The notes: generated by a model from the sequence alone, not told the origin. Positions 1 through 9,182 are shown, numbered from the stretch's first letter. The stretch: DNA of 64,000 nucleotides from JAFGQU01 sp964483625 (GCA_964483625.1 CAZABB010000002.1:52415-116414), one strand, 5' to 3'. Translations and numbers: made by a program.

Positions 1-1728
1 AAAGAAAGGGCCGAACCGGAAAAACCACAGCCTGAAGAAGTCCCGCCGGAAGAAAAGCCGGCTGAAGAGACAAAGCCTGAACCCGAACAAAAAGAAGAAA
101 TCAAAGAGGAACCGCCCCAGACAGAAGAAGAAGCGTCTGAAAAGAAGCAGGCAAAACCTGAAGAAACGCCGCGGGAAGATGAGACGACGCTTGGAGAACC
201 TCAAAAGCGAGAGGACATAAAAGAAAAACCTGCTCCTCAGAGAGAAGAAGAAAAAGATCAGCCGGACGGAGAACAAAAAGAACCGGATTTTAAATTTAAA
301 ATAATCGTGCCGCGGGAAGAAGGACAGAAACCGAAAGTCGTTACGCCGGAAGAAGATTCAGATAAAGAAAAGGAAACGCTCCCGAAAGAAGAAAACCCAT
401 CCGGGAAAGAAAAGAACAAAGAGGGAAAGCCTGAAGAATCTGAATTCAAATTTAAAATAATCGTACCGGAACAAGAGGAAAAAGAAACATCAACCGAAGA
501 ACAGGAAAAACCGGAACCGGAAGAGACATCGCCGGAACAGACAGGGCGTGAACCTCAAAAAGATAGCGAACCCGAAAAGAAAGAAGAAGCGCCGCAGGAA
601 GAAAAAAATCAACCTTCTCATGAGGAATCAGTAGAACCCGGACCGCAACAGCCTGAAAATCAAGAAGATACTGAAAAAGAGAGAGAGGAAAAACCATCGG
701 CGCAAAAACCGGAAAATAAACCGGCGGGAAAAGAAGAAGTCGAACCTTCGCAAGAGAAACTCTCAGAAGCTGAAAAGCCGGAAGAGCCTGAAAGAGATCC
801 GGAAAAAGAAAAAGCGAAAGAAGAACTTTCCGAAGCCGACAAAGGAAAAAAGGAAAAAACACTGCAAAAAGCAGAGCATCCGCCCGATAAGAGGTTGAGT
901 TCGCAAGAAGAGCTTCTCTCACCGGAACCGGTGAAACCGGAACCCGAACCGCCGGCGCCGGAAGAAAAACCTGGACCGGAAGGACCACAACCCGAAACAG
1001 CACCGCGGGAAGAAGAGACGCCGTCGCCTGAAGAACCTCCCGTAAAATCTGAGCCGACGGAACCTAAAGAACCAAAACCCGAAGAAGAACCTAAACCTCA
1101 ACTGGAACAGCCGAAGCCAGCAAAGTTTGAACCAGAACCGCAACCGGATGAAAAACCTCCTGAAAAGCAAGAGCCGAAGGAAAAAACATCGACGGATGAA
1201 GAACCGCAATCCCAGGAGGAAATAAAAGAAGAACTTTCGGCGCAGGAAGAAAAAAGAGAAGAACCACCTCAGGAAGAGGGGCCTGAACCGGAGGAACCGC
1301 AACCCGAAGCAGCCCCGCCGGAAGAAAAGCCGGCTGAAGAGGCAAAGCCTAAACCCGAACAGAAAGAAGATACCAAAGAGGAACCGCCTCAGGCAAAAGA
1401 AGAAACGCCTGAAGAGGAACAGGCAAAACCTGAAGAAATACCGCGGGAAGAAGAGACGTTAAAACGACCGGCAACAGAACCGGATACGCGGACAACTCCG
1501 CCTGAGGTTTCCGAATCATTAAAAAAGACTCTACGCTCGCGACACCTAAAACTCCTCGATTATCTTAAAGAGAATGAGTCAATATCCCGCGCTGATTACG
1601 CGAAATTATGTTCGATCTCTGTCCCTACCGCCGCCAGAGACCTCAAAAAACTCACTAAAATGGGGTTAATCAAAGCCGAAGGGCCATTAGGTCCGGGAAG
1701 AGTATACATGTTAAAGAATAGCGGATAG
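1..1728 (+). CDS. Acidic Pro/Glu/Lys-rich repeat protein with C-terminal winged helix (5' end outside window)
   Basis: The frame is open from base 1, so the true start lies before the window; a GTG at 307 is only an internal codon. About 500 residues are almost entirely E, P, K, Q and A in loosely repeated PEE/KPE blocks, predicted disordered. A short hydrophobic insert, FKFKIIVP, occurs twice (about 286-315 and 445-471), as if punctuating long repeats. The last ~70 residues are different: an ordinary folded segment with a DeoR/MarR-like helix-turn-helix pattern (SRADYAKLCSISVPTAARDL, then KKLTKMGLI and a wing ending GRVYML). The protein may be a DNA-binding head on a long charged tether. No family is recognised for the repeat part. 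The strand opposite shows long apparent frames caused by the biased composition. Confidence 0.85.
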   Translation, partial: KERAEPEKPQPEEVPPEEKPAEETKPEPEQKEEIKEEPPQTEEEASEKKQAKPEETPREDETTLGEPQKREDIKEKPAPQREEEKDQPDGEQKEPDFKFKIIVPREEGQKPKVVTPEEDSDKEKETLPKEENPSGKEKNKEGKPEESEFKFKIIVPEQEEKETSTEEQEKPEPEETSPEQTGREPQKDSEPEKKEEAPQEEKNQPSHEESVEPGPQQPENQEDTEKEREEKPSAQKPENKPAGKEEVEPSQEKLSEAEKPEEPERDPEKEKAKEELSEADKGKKEKTLQKAEHPPDKRLSSQEELLSPEPVKPEPEPPAPEEKPGPEGPQPETAPREEETPSPEEPPVKSEPTEPKEPKPEEEPKPQLEQPKPAKFEPEPQPDEKPPEKQEPKEKTSTDEEPQSQEEIKEELSAQEEKREEPPQEEGPEPEEPQPEAAPPEEKPAEEAKPKPEQKEDTKEEPPQAKEETPEEEQAKPEEIPREEETLKRPATEPDTRTTPPEVSESLKKTLRSRHLKLLDYLKENESISRADYAKLCSISVPTAARDLKKLTKMGLIKAEGPLGPGRVYMLKNSG

Positions 1729-1754
1729 CAAAGAGAGAGTAGTGAGAGGAAACC

Positions 1755-2117
1755 GTGGAAGAAAAGAAGATAAAAAGCATAGAACATTTTGATGTTTACC
1801 AAAAAACAATCACATTGTTTAACTCTTTTGTAAAAGAAGATTTACCTCTCCTTAAAAGAAATTTTGTCGGTAAAGCGTCAACTAACCAATTACGAAGTTT
1901 AGATTCTATCTGCACTAATATGGAAGAAGGCTATGCACGAAAATCGGGGAAAGATATAAAAAATTTCTTTCGTATAGCCAGGGGGTCAACCGGTGAAGCC
2001 AGGGGACGATACAAACGATTCGCTCATATATTATCGCCACAAACAATAACAGAACGTGTAGAAACATTGAATGAAATCAAAGCGAGGCTTCATTCATTAA
2101 TTCAAAAATGGCAATAG
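1755..2117 (+). CDS. Four-helix bundle protein (S23/IVP family)
   Basis: A 120-residue protein of the four-helix-bundle family first known from proteins encoded in 23S rRNA intervening sequences. The family pattern is visible: a first helix with FDVYQKTITLFNSF, a second with NQLRSLDSICTNMEEGYARKS (the usual QLrrA..SI..NiaEG..r), then KDIKNFFRIARGSTGEA. The start is GTG at 1755, preceded by GAGAGGA at good spacing. It begins 26 bases after the acidic protein, so the two may be cotranscribed. The molecular role of the family is not established. Here it is a free gene, not inside rRNA. Confidence 0.85.
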   Translation: MEEKKIKSIEHFDVYQKTITLFNSFVKEDLPLLKRNFVGKASTNQLRSLDSICTNMEEGYARKSGKDIKNFFRIARGSTGEARGRYKRFAHILSPQTITERVETLNEIKARLHSLIQKWQ

Positions 2118-2233
2118 TCACTACTTTAAAAAGTATAGGGAGAGAATCGCGTAGAGAAACAAATCCGGCTAAAACATTATTGCAATACTCCATATTCTTT
2201 CTACTCTCTACCCTCTATTCTCTACTTTAAAAT

Positions 2234-5200
2234 ATGAACATAATCGACTTCTCCCTTAACCGGCCGATTACCGTTTTCATGATCTTTGCCACGATCCTGC
2301 TGATCGGGACTATCTCTCTTTTTACCCTGCCCATTGAACTCATGCCGGACATCCAGCTGGGAACGATCAGTGTCATTACCAGAGTACGCGGCGGCCTGCC
2401 TTCGGAAGAAGTGGAAAAGCGGATCTCAAAACCCCTGGAAGAAGCCCTGGGCGATGTTTCTCACATGAAAAACATGCTCAGTATTTCCAAAGAAGGAGAA
2501 TCGACGCTGGTATTGGAGTTCGAACCGGAAACCAATATGAATTACGCGTCTTTGGAAGTACGGGAAAAGCTGGCCCGGGTAAAAAAAAGATTGCCGCGGG
2601 AATCTGAACGGCCGATGATCATTCAGTACGGATACGGAGACTTTCCGATCATTGCCGTCTCATTCATCGCCAGCGATTTAAGCCCGGAAGAATTGCGGAA
2701 GTTTGTCGAAGGGTCGTTAAAAGAGAAATTCCTGCGCGTCGAAGGGGTCGCCCGGGTGGAAACCGTGGGAGGACGGGAAGAAAAAATTATTATTGAACTG
2801 AACGAAAAAAAGCTTGCGGCCCTGGGCATATCGTTGAGTGAAATCCTCGATAAGATCGGGGCAAGTAACATGAACTTATTGGCGGGAGAGATGGAATACC
2901 GCGGCCAGGAATACCTGATCCGCACGCTGGGGGAATTCGCAAGCTTAGAGGAAATCGAAAATCTTGGAATTAAAGCGACTTCCGAACAGAGTGTTATCCG
3001 CCTCAAGGATATCGGGAAAGTAGAATATTCCTATCTTGAAGCCAAAGAACTTGGCCGCCTGAATCGTAATCCGGCAATCACGCTCTATATCTTCAAAAAG
3101 AGCCTGGCGAATACGTTGCGGGTATGCAATCAGATCGAGGAAGTTGCCGACGGACTAAAGAAAGAGCTCAAAGACAATATTGCGATCATCCTCCCTTTTA
3201 ACCACGGCAAGTTCATTAAAAAAGCCATAAAAGAATTGCGCTTCTCGCTGATGATCGGAATCATCGCTGCCGTCGGAGTACTCATGTTTTTCCTGAAAGA
3301 CTATTTGGCGATTATCATCCTTTCGATAAGCATTCCTTTTTCAATCCTTATTACGTTCTCCTTTATGAAATTTTTGAGAATTTCTCTCAATGTCATGACT
3401 CTCGCCGGCCTCTGCCTGGGGATTGGAATGTTACTCGACTCAAGCATCGTGGTGCTGGAAAATATATTTAAACGGCAGGACCGGGGCGAAAAAGTCTCCA
3501 AACCGGTCATATCGGCCTGCACGAAAGAAGTCGGGAAAGCTATTTTTGCTTCAACCCTGACGACAATCGTAGTCTTCTTGCCGTTTATGTTTATCAATAA
3601 AGAAACGCAAAAACTCTACAGTGGAATCGCTTTAGTCATCATCTTCTCCTTGATCGGCAGCATCTTCGTTTCCTTATCATTCATCCCCCTTCTTTCCCAT
3701 CTCATCCTGGCACGGCGGCAGAAGCCAAAACCACCTTTATTTATGAGATTTCAGAAATGGTTTCGGAACACTTCTAGCGCTGTTTTATCCGCTCGTACGG
3801 GAATCCTGCTGATTATCGCCTTTTTTTCGGCAATAAGCCTGTTTATCGGGACAAAACTGGAAAAAGAATTTATTCGAATGCCCGAACAGAGCAAATTCAC
3901 CGTTTTTGTCCAGCTGCCGACGGGAACTCGCCTTGAGATCACCGATAAGACCGTGAGTAAAGTGGAAGAATACCTTGAAGAATACAGACTTATGGGGGAA
4001 GTGGAAAGTTATACGGCACACGTCGAACCGTATTCAGCAAAAGTGTACGTACAGCTTCATCCCCGGGAAAAAAGGAATATGGCAATGGGAGATGTCATTG
4101 CGGAACTACGCCAGAAAACCAAGGGGCTTGATCCGGCGTTCATATATTACGAAGAACCTCAGGAAGTCGAAAGTAAAGAAATCATCATTGAATTCCTTGG
4201 TTATGATTACGGTATCTTACGTAAACTGGCACAACAGGGATCACAGCTATTCAGAAAAATTCCCGGATTAACCGACACGAAGATCCGCATGCGGGAAGGA
4301 GGCCCCCAGCTTGACGTTTTTCTGGATAAAGATAAACTTGCCCTGATGCGTCTTGATACGCTGTGGACCACAACGGAATTACACGGCAAACTCAGGGGCC
4401 TCATCCCTACCTATTTTCACCCCCGCGAAGATTATATCCAGAACAACAAAACCCCTTTTGATCTCCAGCGTTCCAAAGAAATAGAAATGATCGTACGGCT
4501 TCCCCAGCATCAGAAAAAGAAACTACGGGATATAAAAAAGATCACGCTGGTAACGCCGCGGGGGGATGAAGTAAAACTGGCCCAAATTGCCGATTTCGAG
4601 TTCACCCAGGCCCCGTCGGAAATATGGCGCAAGAATAAACGACGCATGGTCCAGGTAAGCGCCAACCGCAATAATGTGGCGTTAGGGGCGGTAACCCGCC
4701 AGATCAGGGAAACCTATAACGCCGAGCTGAATATTCCCGAAGGATACCGTTGGCGGTTCGGAGAAGGATATTATAAAATGATGCGCAGCCAGAGAGAACT
4801 CGGCCTGGCCTTTCTTTTTGCCCTGATTCTGGTATATCTTGTGCTCGCGTCTTTCTTCGAAAATCTGTCCCAGCCGTTCGTTATTCTCTCATCAATCCCG
4901 TTGGCCGGTATTATTACTATCCCTCTTCTTTATCTTACCCGGGAACCCTTAGGTATCGGCGTATGGATTGGAGGGATTATGCTGGCAGGAATCGTCGTGA
5001 ATAATGCGATTATTTTAATTGATACGATTAACCGCCTGAAACGGCAAAAAGTAAACATGTATGACGCGGTACAGGAAGCCGCCTCTCTGCGTCTGCGCCC
5101 GATTCTCATGACCACCTCAACGACCATCCTGCCACTTATTCCTCTCTTGATCATCCGCACCGATGCGTCAAGTCTATGGGCTCCGTTAGCTCTTACGGTC

Positions 5201-5440
5201 GTCAGCGGCCTTCTTACCTCATGCGTACTCACTCTTTATGTTATTCCCTGCATTTTCTTTTTCTTTTATCGTGATCTGAACCAGATAAAGCAGGGAAAGA
5301 TCTCCCCGAGAGAATTTTTCCGCAGCACTATGATTAAATTCAAACGCGCGACTGCCGAGGAAGAAGACGGAAAATCCGATAGTGATTTAGGGTTAGACGA
5401 ATTCCGTCTGGACGATCTCCCGTGGGATGAAGATGGTTAA
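2234..5440 (+). CDS. RND-family efflux transporter, AcrB/MexB-like inner-membrane subunit
   Basis: At 1,068 residues this is the normal size for a hydrophobe/amphiphile efflux RND protein. It opens with the family start (NIIDFSLNRPITVFMI), a first membrane helix, then a long periplasmic porter region (PSEEVEKRISKPLEEAL). The TM4 proton-relay motif is present as GMLLDSSIVVLENI, keeping the first Asp and replacing the second by Ser, as some divergent RND proteins do. The second half repeats the layout (VLASFFENLSQPFVILSSIPLAG). The C-terminus is an unusual acidic tail (about 30 residues, SDSDLGLDEFRLDDLPWDED). No membrane-fusion or outer-membrane partner is visible here. There is no clear Shine-Dalgarno before the ATG; the upstream 116 bp are pyrimidine-rich. 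It ends 9 bp from the converging 5450-7240 gene. Substrate unknown. Confidence 0.93.
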   Translation: MNIIDFSLNRPITVFMIFATILLIGTISLFTLPIELMPDIQLGTISVITRVRGGLPSEEVEKRISKPLEEALGDVSHMKNMLSISKEGESTLVLEFEPETNMNYASLEVREKLARVKKRLPRESERPMIIQYGYGDFPIIAVSFIASDLSPEELRKFVEGSLKEKFLRVEGVARVETVGGREEKIIIELNEKKLAALGISLSEILDKIGASNMNLLAGEMEYRGQEYLIRTLGEFASLEEIENLGIKATSEQSVIRLKDIGKVEYSYLEAKELGRLNRNPAITLYIFKKSLANTLRVCNQIEEVADGLKKELKDNIAIILPFNHGKFIKKAIKELRFSLMIGIIAAVGVLMFFLKDYLAIIILSISIPFSILITFSFMKFLRISLNVMTLAGLCLGIGMLLDSSIVVLENIFKRQDRGEKVSKPVISACTKEVGKAIFASTLTTIVVFLPFMFINKETQKLYSGIALVIIFSLIGSIFVSLSFIPLLSHLILARRQKPKPPLFMRFQKWFRNTSSAVLSARTGILLIIAFFSAISLFIGTKLEKEFIRMPEQSKFTVFVQLPTGTRLEITDKTVSKVEEYLEEYRLMGEVESYTAHVEPYSAKVYVQLHPREKRNMAMGDVIAELRQKTKGLDPAFIYYEEPQEVESKEIIIEFLGYDYGILRKLAQQGSQLFRKIPGLTDTKIRMREGGPQLDVFLDKDKLALMRLDTLWTTTELHGKLRGLIPTYFHPREDYIQNNKTPFDLQRSKEIEMIVRLPQHQKKKLRDIKKITLVTPRGDEVKLAQIADFEFTQAPSEIWRKNKRRMVQVSANRNNVALGAVTRQIRETYNAELNIPEGYRWRFGEGYYKMMRSQRELGLAFLFALILVYLVLASFFENLSQPFVILSSIPLAGIITIPLLYLTREPLGIGVWIGGIMLAGIVVNNAIILIDTINRLKRQKVNMYDAVQEAASLRLRPILMTTSTTILPLIPLLIIRTDASSLWAPLALTVVSGLLTSCVLTLYVIPCIFFFFYRDLNQIKQGKISPREFFRSTMIKFKRATAEEEDGKSDSDLGLDEFRLDDLPWDEDG

Positions 5441-5449
5441 CGTACGATT

Positions 5450-7240
5450 TTACGTCTCGGTGGGATCGGGCTTTTCCTGGAGTATCTCCGCCCAGCTGAT
5501 TCTTAAACCGGCATCGATCTGTTCGATAACTTCCTGAGTAAGATATTTCATGTGATAAGGTTTGCTGCCCTCGCCGACTTTTTCCATATCAATATACACG
5601 CCGATGAGAGTATCCTCGGTGTCGTAATCTCCTGCGAGAGAAACGGTAATATCGACGGTCTTCTCCACTTCCCGGGCATCTTCGCCGTCTCCTTCAGTAA
5701 CCGTATAGATTGCCGTATAGGTAAAGTCTTCCCCCAGAAGGTCGGCGATATCCACTTCATCCCTTACCAGCTCGAAATAAAACTCTTTGAGAATCTGTTC
5801 TTCAAAAATAATCGCTTCCTTATACGAGACATCGCCGTTTCCATCAAGATCGGCGATATTATCATAATATCCGCTGTCAGCGAATGATTGCGCGAATATA
5901 TTTTCACTCGGCTCGCTGCCTACATAAACGGTAAGATATGAATGGTTGTTTATGTTGTAAAGGCTTATATTCAAATTAACCATATCGAACACGACCGCCA
6001 TCGAAGCCTGAGCTTTACCGCTGTATTCATTTTTCTTAATCTCTTCAAAGAGAGCCGGAAGCGCTTCATCAAGATTCAAGTCTTCCCAGCGGTTTTCCGG
6101 AACCTCACTCTTTATAAACTCGGCGAACTTCTCATAAGACATATCGGATATTTCCCATAAATAGACAAAATCAGTGCGCAGTTCTCCCGTATCAACAAGA
6201 CTACCGTCTTCATCTTCGGCTAATAAGGTGATATAGTCGGGTTTGCCTTCCACATCATAATGGGTACGGGCTAAAGTATTTACGTTATCGCTGTAAAGAT
6301 GTAACGACCCCCGCCAGGCATGGACAATTTCTGTCATTTTCTCTATTGTATCGTTGATGTCATCATGGAAAAACAATCCTTCCCTCGTTAAGCCAAAATC
6401 GCCGTATTCACGGAAGGTGTGGGTGCGTTTCCCTTCGGAATCGACAAATGTTTCGGCTAATTTCAGACGGTGCTTTTCCCAGGTGTTTCTGGCCATTAAT
6501 GTACCGTCGAAACCGTATACTTCCATCTGCTCATCGGTATGAAGACTGTCGTAACGAGCGTAGGTGTTGGTGAGCAGATCATGACGCCAGAAGCCGTTCT
6601 CGCCGAATTTCTCTCCTCTAAAGTATTCAGCAATGACCGGGCCTTCCTTGGCACCGCGCCGCTCTTCTTTCTGCATACCCCGGTCGAACCTGGTCCAGAT
6701 ATTATTCACCAGGTCATGCATCCAGTGCCCCTGCCGGTCATAATCATTCTCATAGAGCAGATTATCATGAGAATCGTAAATTTCCAGTACCCTATCGCCT
6801 TCACCTATCCGTTCATGGGATAATACATCACCGAATTCGTTACGGGTAGTAACCTTGTTACCGTCCTGCGTATATAACCGGTAGGTGTATTTTTTACCGT
6901 TGGAAAGAATCTTATCCGTCCGGGTCTTCATCCCGTTGGTATAATAGGTGATATCGCCGCTCTTGCTGACCGAATAGCGTTTTTGTCCGCGGATATATAC
7001 GGTTACATTCCCCTGGTCGTCGACAATCTTTTTCATGATGCCCGGATCAACATTGGGAAGCGTCCAGTTCAATACATTACGCAATTCCGTCTGTTTCTGA
7101 GAGATTTCATAACGATCCATTTTACGGAAATCGCGACGGTAAGAATACGGATTGACTGAGCTTCCTCCTTCTTCGGCATAGAGCGGGATGCTCATAACGA
7201 TAAAAAGAACTGTGATAATAAGGAGATGGACTTTTTTCAT
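5450..7240 (-). CDS. Secreted protein with YD-like beta repeats and an EF-hand-type loop
   Basis: A 596-residue protein with a signal peptide (MKKVHLLIITVLFIVMSIPLYA, cleavage likely before EEG). The middle is rich in short strand-turn repeats ending in aromatic/Asp pairs (for example LYENDYDRQG, FWRHDLLTNTYARYD, EYGDFGLTREGLFFHDD), resembling YD/RHS-type or beta-propeller repeats, but no named domain is clear. Near residue 460 there is a calcium-loop-like ADLDGNGDVSYKEA (DxDxNGD), typical of dockerin/EF-hand loops. The C-terminal ~150 residues match the neighbouring 7317-8597 protein (YDNIADLDG / YDTIADLNG; GVYIDM; KYLTQEVIEQID / KYFTPDQVAEID), so the two are paralogs. It follows that gene by 76 bp and is probably in the same transcript. 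Start context is weak (no strong Shine-Dalgarno). Function unknown; exported. Confidence 0.8.
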   Translation of the reverse strand: MKKVHLLIITVLFIVMSIPLYAEEGGSSVNPYSYRRDFRKMDRYEISQKQTELRNVLNWTLPNVDPGIMKKIVDDQGNVTVYIRGQKRYSVSKSGDITYYTNGMKTRTDKILSNGKKYTYRLYTQDGNKVTTRNEFGDVLSHERIGEGDRVLEIYDSHDNLLYENDYDRQGHWMHDLVNNIWTRFDRGMQKEERRGAKEGPVIAEYFRGEKFGENGFWRHDLLTNTYARYDSLHTDEQMEVYGFDGTLMARNTWEKHRLKLAETFVDSEGKRTHTFREYGDFGLTREGLFFHDDINDTIEKMTEIVHAWRGSLHLYSDNVNTLARTHYDVEGKPDYITLLAEDEDGSLVDTGELRTDFVYLWEISDMSYEKFAEFIKSEVPENRWEDLNLDEALPALFEEIKKNEYSGKAQASMAVVFDMVNLNISLYNINNHSYLTVYVGSEPSENIFAQSFADSGYYDNIADLDGNGDVSYKEAIIFEEQILKEFYFELVRDEVDIADLLGEDFTYTAIYTVTEGDGEDAREVEKTVDITVSLAGDYDTEDTLIGVYIDMEKVGEGSKPYHMKYLTQEVIEQIDAGLRISWAEILQEKPDPTET

Positions 7241-7260
7241 GCCGTTTTTACCCTATACGT

Positions 7261-7292
7261 CAAGGCGGAAAGCATATCTACTTTCCGCCTTG
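7261..7292. terminator. Perfect 12-bp inverted repeat between the two secreted-protein genes
   Basis: Arms CAAGGCGGAAAG and CTTTCCGCCTTG are separated by 8 bases. It sits between the stop of the 7317-8597 gene and the start of the 5450-7240 gene. Neither side has a good T run (minus strand ACGTATAGGG), so it may be a partial terminator, an RNA-stabilising hairpin or a processing site rather than a strong terminator. Confidence 0.5.
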
Positions 7293-7316
7293 AATTATTA
7301 TTCTATCCGTAATAAA

Positions 7317-8597
7317 TTATACGTCGTCTAAAGGATGATCGTCACCGACTGCCGCGGCATCGCTTGGATCATCGGGGCCGCCGGTATCATCTTCGGGCGT
7401 ATCATCCCCGCTGCCCCAGTCGATTCCACCCGCTGCTTCATCGATTTCTGCGACCTGGTCCGGGGTGAAATATTTGATATGGACGCTGTCGGCATCACCA
7501 AGTGCCATATCGATATAGACACCGTCTCCGTCTTCTTCAGCAACGATGTTTACGGTTATGACCGCTTCCAGCGTCTCACCGTCTTCTTCGTACGTCAGTG
7601 TGTATTCGAATTCTTCGCCAATGACGTCGGTGATACCGCTTTCCATGATCTCACTGTACAATTCGTACAATACGCTTTCACGGAACTTGTTCTTTTCCTC
7701 GTCGGACACGCTCCCGTCACCGTTCAAATCAGCGATTGTATCGTAATTAGCACTATTTTCTAATGTGTCGGCAAAATTGATCTGCTCCGGATCATCGACT
7801 TCTAAATCAACGGAGACACCGCCGGCGGTAAAAGAAGTAATATTCCCTTTCCATAAGCTCAAAGTAATCGCGCCCTGTGAAAGCTGCAATGACGGCCCGT
7901 TTTCTCTTTCCATCAGATCTTTGATCTCGTCAAAAATGTTCAAACCACCCAGCTGGCCGAATCCCGGACTGCCGAATGCTTCCAATTCCGCCTTCATCGC
8001 GGATTCAAGATTGTCGGCATGGTGAGCATACCAGGCGTAGGAGAATTCTACCGAGACCAATCCTACTTTATACTGGCCGACATCGATATATTCTTTCGAG
8101 GTACTGCCGAATCTTCCCAGATTGTCCATAATGTCCGCCAGGGTATCCTTGCCGATAAAGTCGTCGGTATCTTTCACCCAGAGAGTAAGTGTGGGCATCA
8201 ATCCGTCGGTATGGTTGCTGGGATCGGCAAATACCGTAATGGCGACGCCGTCTTTCTGTTTATACTCAACGGCGATGAGGTTGACCCCGTGGTACTCATA
8301 TTTAATGGCACCACTCTGCCAGCCGTCGTCGTTGGTGAACAACTCACCGGAGACGACCCGGCCGTCTTCAAAGTGAAGAATCTGAGACTGCTGACCGGCC
8401 ATGAGCTGTAATACCATATTACCCATGGTATCATACTGGGTAATGTTGGTGATATATTCATATAATGATTCATTAATGCCCTCTAATGCTTCCGACGGTG
8501 CGGTTTCATACCACAATCCGTCCGCCATGACTGGTATACCATAAAAACACAATCCAACGATTCCCAAACACATGAAACAACTCAATAACCTCTTCAT
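7317..8597 (-). CDS. Secreted protein with EF-hand/dockerin-like loop, paralog of its downstream neighbour
   Basis: A 426-residue exported protein: signal peptide about residues 1-25 (LLSCFMCLGIVGLCFYGIPVMA). The N-terminal two-thirds has no recognised domain. Around residue 290 lies YDTIADLNGDGSVSDEEKNKF, an EF-hand/dockerin-type loop (DxNxDGxVSDEE). The following ~120 residues are paralogous to the end of the 596-residue protein downstream. The tail is very acidic and Gly/Asp-rich (DDTPEDDTGGPDDPSD). A strong Shine-Dalgarno (AAGGAGG, 6 bases from ATG) supports the start at 8597. Its leader contains a hairpin at 8665-8690 and is fed by the TTGAAA-N18-TATATA promoter at 8790-8819, with further promoter copies upstream. 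No enzymatic motif seen. Confidence 0.8.
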   Translation of the reverse strand: MKRLLSCFMCLGIVGLCFYGIPVMADGLWYETAPSEALEGINESLYEYITNITQYDTMGNMVLQLMAGQQSQILHFEDGRVVSGELFTNDDGWQSGAIKYEYHGVNLIAVEYKQKDGVAITVFADPSNHTDGLMPTLTLWVKDTDDFIGKDTLADIMDNLGRFGSTSKEYIDVGQYKVGLVSVEFSYAWYAHHADNLESAMKAELEAFGSPGFGQLGGLNIFDEIKDLMERENGPSLQLSQGAITLSLWKGNITSFTAGGVSVDLEVDDPEQINFADTLENSANYDTIADLNGDGSVSDEEKNKFRESVLYELYSEIMESGITDVIGEEFEYTLTYEEDGETLEAVITVNIVAEEDGDGVYIDMALGDADSVHIKYFTPDQVAEIDEAAGGIDWGSGDDTPEDDTGGPDDPSDAAAVGDDHPLDDV

Positions 8598-8664
8598 CGG
8601 TAGCCTCCTTTTCTGAATATTCCCGTTATCGTTCTTCTTTTATTATTACATAAAAGCCTGTATA

Positions 8665-8690
8665 TTCCCTTCACGTCACGACGAAGGGAA
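8665..8690 (-). promoter_or_regulatory. Leader hairpin upstream of the secreted-protein operon
   Basis: On the minus strand, TTCCCTTC and GAAGGGAA form an 8-bp stem with a 10-base loop, 70 bases before the ATG at 8597 and within the transcribed leader. The following sequence (TATACAGGCTTTTA) is only partly T-rich, so termination is uncertain. No known riboswitch signature is seen in this leader. Confidence 0.4.
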
Positions 8691-8789
8691 CATAAGAGAA
8701 GCCGCTATTTTAAATGAGCTCTTCTCGTATCAATCCTTGTTGTCTTTAGCTTGTTTCCGTGGCAAATGTTAACAAACCGTTGCACTTAT

Positions 8790-8819
8790 TATATACCATA
8801 GATATTAAAGCATTTTCAA
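8790..8819 (-). promoter_or_regulatory. Sigma70-type promoter for the secreted-protein operon (proximal)
   Basis: On the minus strand TTGAAA (8819-8814), an 18-bp spacer ending ATGG, and TATATA (8795-8790). The same layout occurs before the giant gene (41279-41308) and its relative (45463-45492). Confidence 0.65.
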
Positions 8820-8955
8820 GAGCCTGCCGCCTATTGTTTTTTGAGGCAAAAATCTCAAAAATGAGGTTTTTTTCAGGATATACAACAGTTTTAATGTATC
8901 AATTTTCAGTTTATTTTTTCCGTGGCTATTATAGATTTCCGTGGCTAACCATACA

Positions 8956-8961
8956 TATATA
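8956..8961 (-). promoter_or_regulatory. -10 box of a promoter whose -35 falls in the N run
   Basis: The minus strand reads ATGGTATATATG, like the other promoters of this set. The -35 hexamer, expected about 18 bp upstream, would lie at about 8980, inside the unsequenced 8970-9069 stretch. Confidence 0.4.
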
Positions 8962-8969
8962 CCATCTAT

Positions 8970-9069
8970 NNNNNNNNNNNNNNNNNNNNNNNNNNNNNNN
9001 NNNNNNNNNNNNNNNNNNNNNNNNNNNNNNNNNNNNNNNNNNNNNNNNNNNNNNNNNNNNNNNNNNNNN
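8970..9069. other. Assembly gap (100 Ns)
   Basis: Exactly 100 N characters, a conventional scaffold-gap length, so the real distance is unknown. The gap lies between near-duplicate promoter/leader units, which would explain an assembly break. The rest of 8598-9257 holds only the promoters and decamer repeats listed; no gene is visible. Apparent frames that read through the Ns are meaningless. Confidence 0.97.
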
Positions 9070-9153
9070 TTCCTTTTCATACAATTATCCTTTCTTTGCC
9101 AAATTGTCCGATTTTTCCGTGGCTTTTATTCGACTCCCGTAGCTAACCATATG

Positions 9154-9182
9154 TATATACCATTTAACCCTTTATTTTTCAA
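9154..9182 (-). promoter_or_regulatory. Distal TTGAAA-N17-TATATA promoter
   Basis: On the minus strand TTGAAA (9182-9177), a 17-bp spacer ending ATGG, and TATATA (9159-9154). It lies 76 bp downstream of the giant gene's stop, so it probably starts a transcript toward the 8597 operon through the gap region. Confidence 0.55.

Larger units (their letters stand above)
8754..9143 (-). repeat. Repeated TTTCCGTGGC elements (GCCACGGAAA on the transcribed strand)
   Basis: The decamer TTTCCGTGGC occurs at 8754-8763, 8917-8926, 8936-8945 and 9114-9123, and a variant (TCCCGTAGC) at 9135-9143. Two pairs (8917/8936 and 9114/9135) have matching spacing, each just downstream of an ATGGTATATA -10 box on the minus strand. 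The units either side of the N run look like a tandem duplication. The copies begin at about +4 of the predicted transcripts, so they could be operators or a 5' RNA element. Confidence 0.65.

Noticed and set aside
452..1345. Long minus-strand frames opposite the acidic repeat protein
   Set aside because: They arise from the E/P/K codon bias of the plus strand, with implausible F/R/L-rich or low-complexity products and no ribosome sites.
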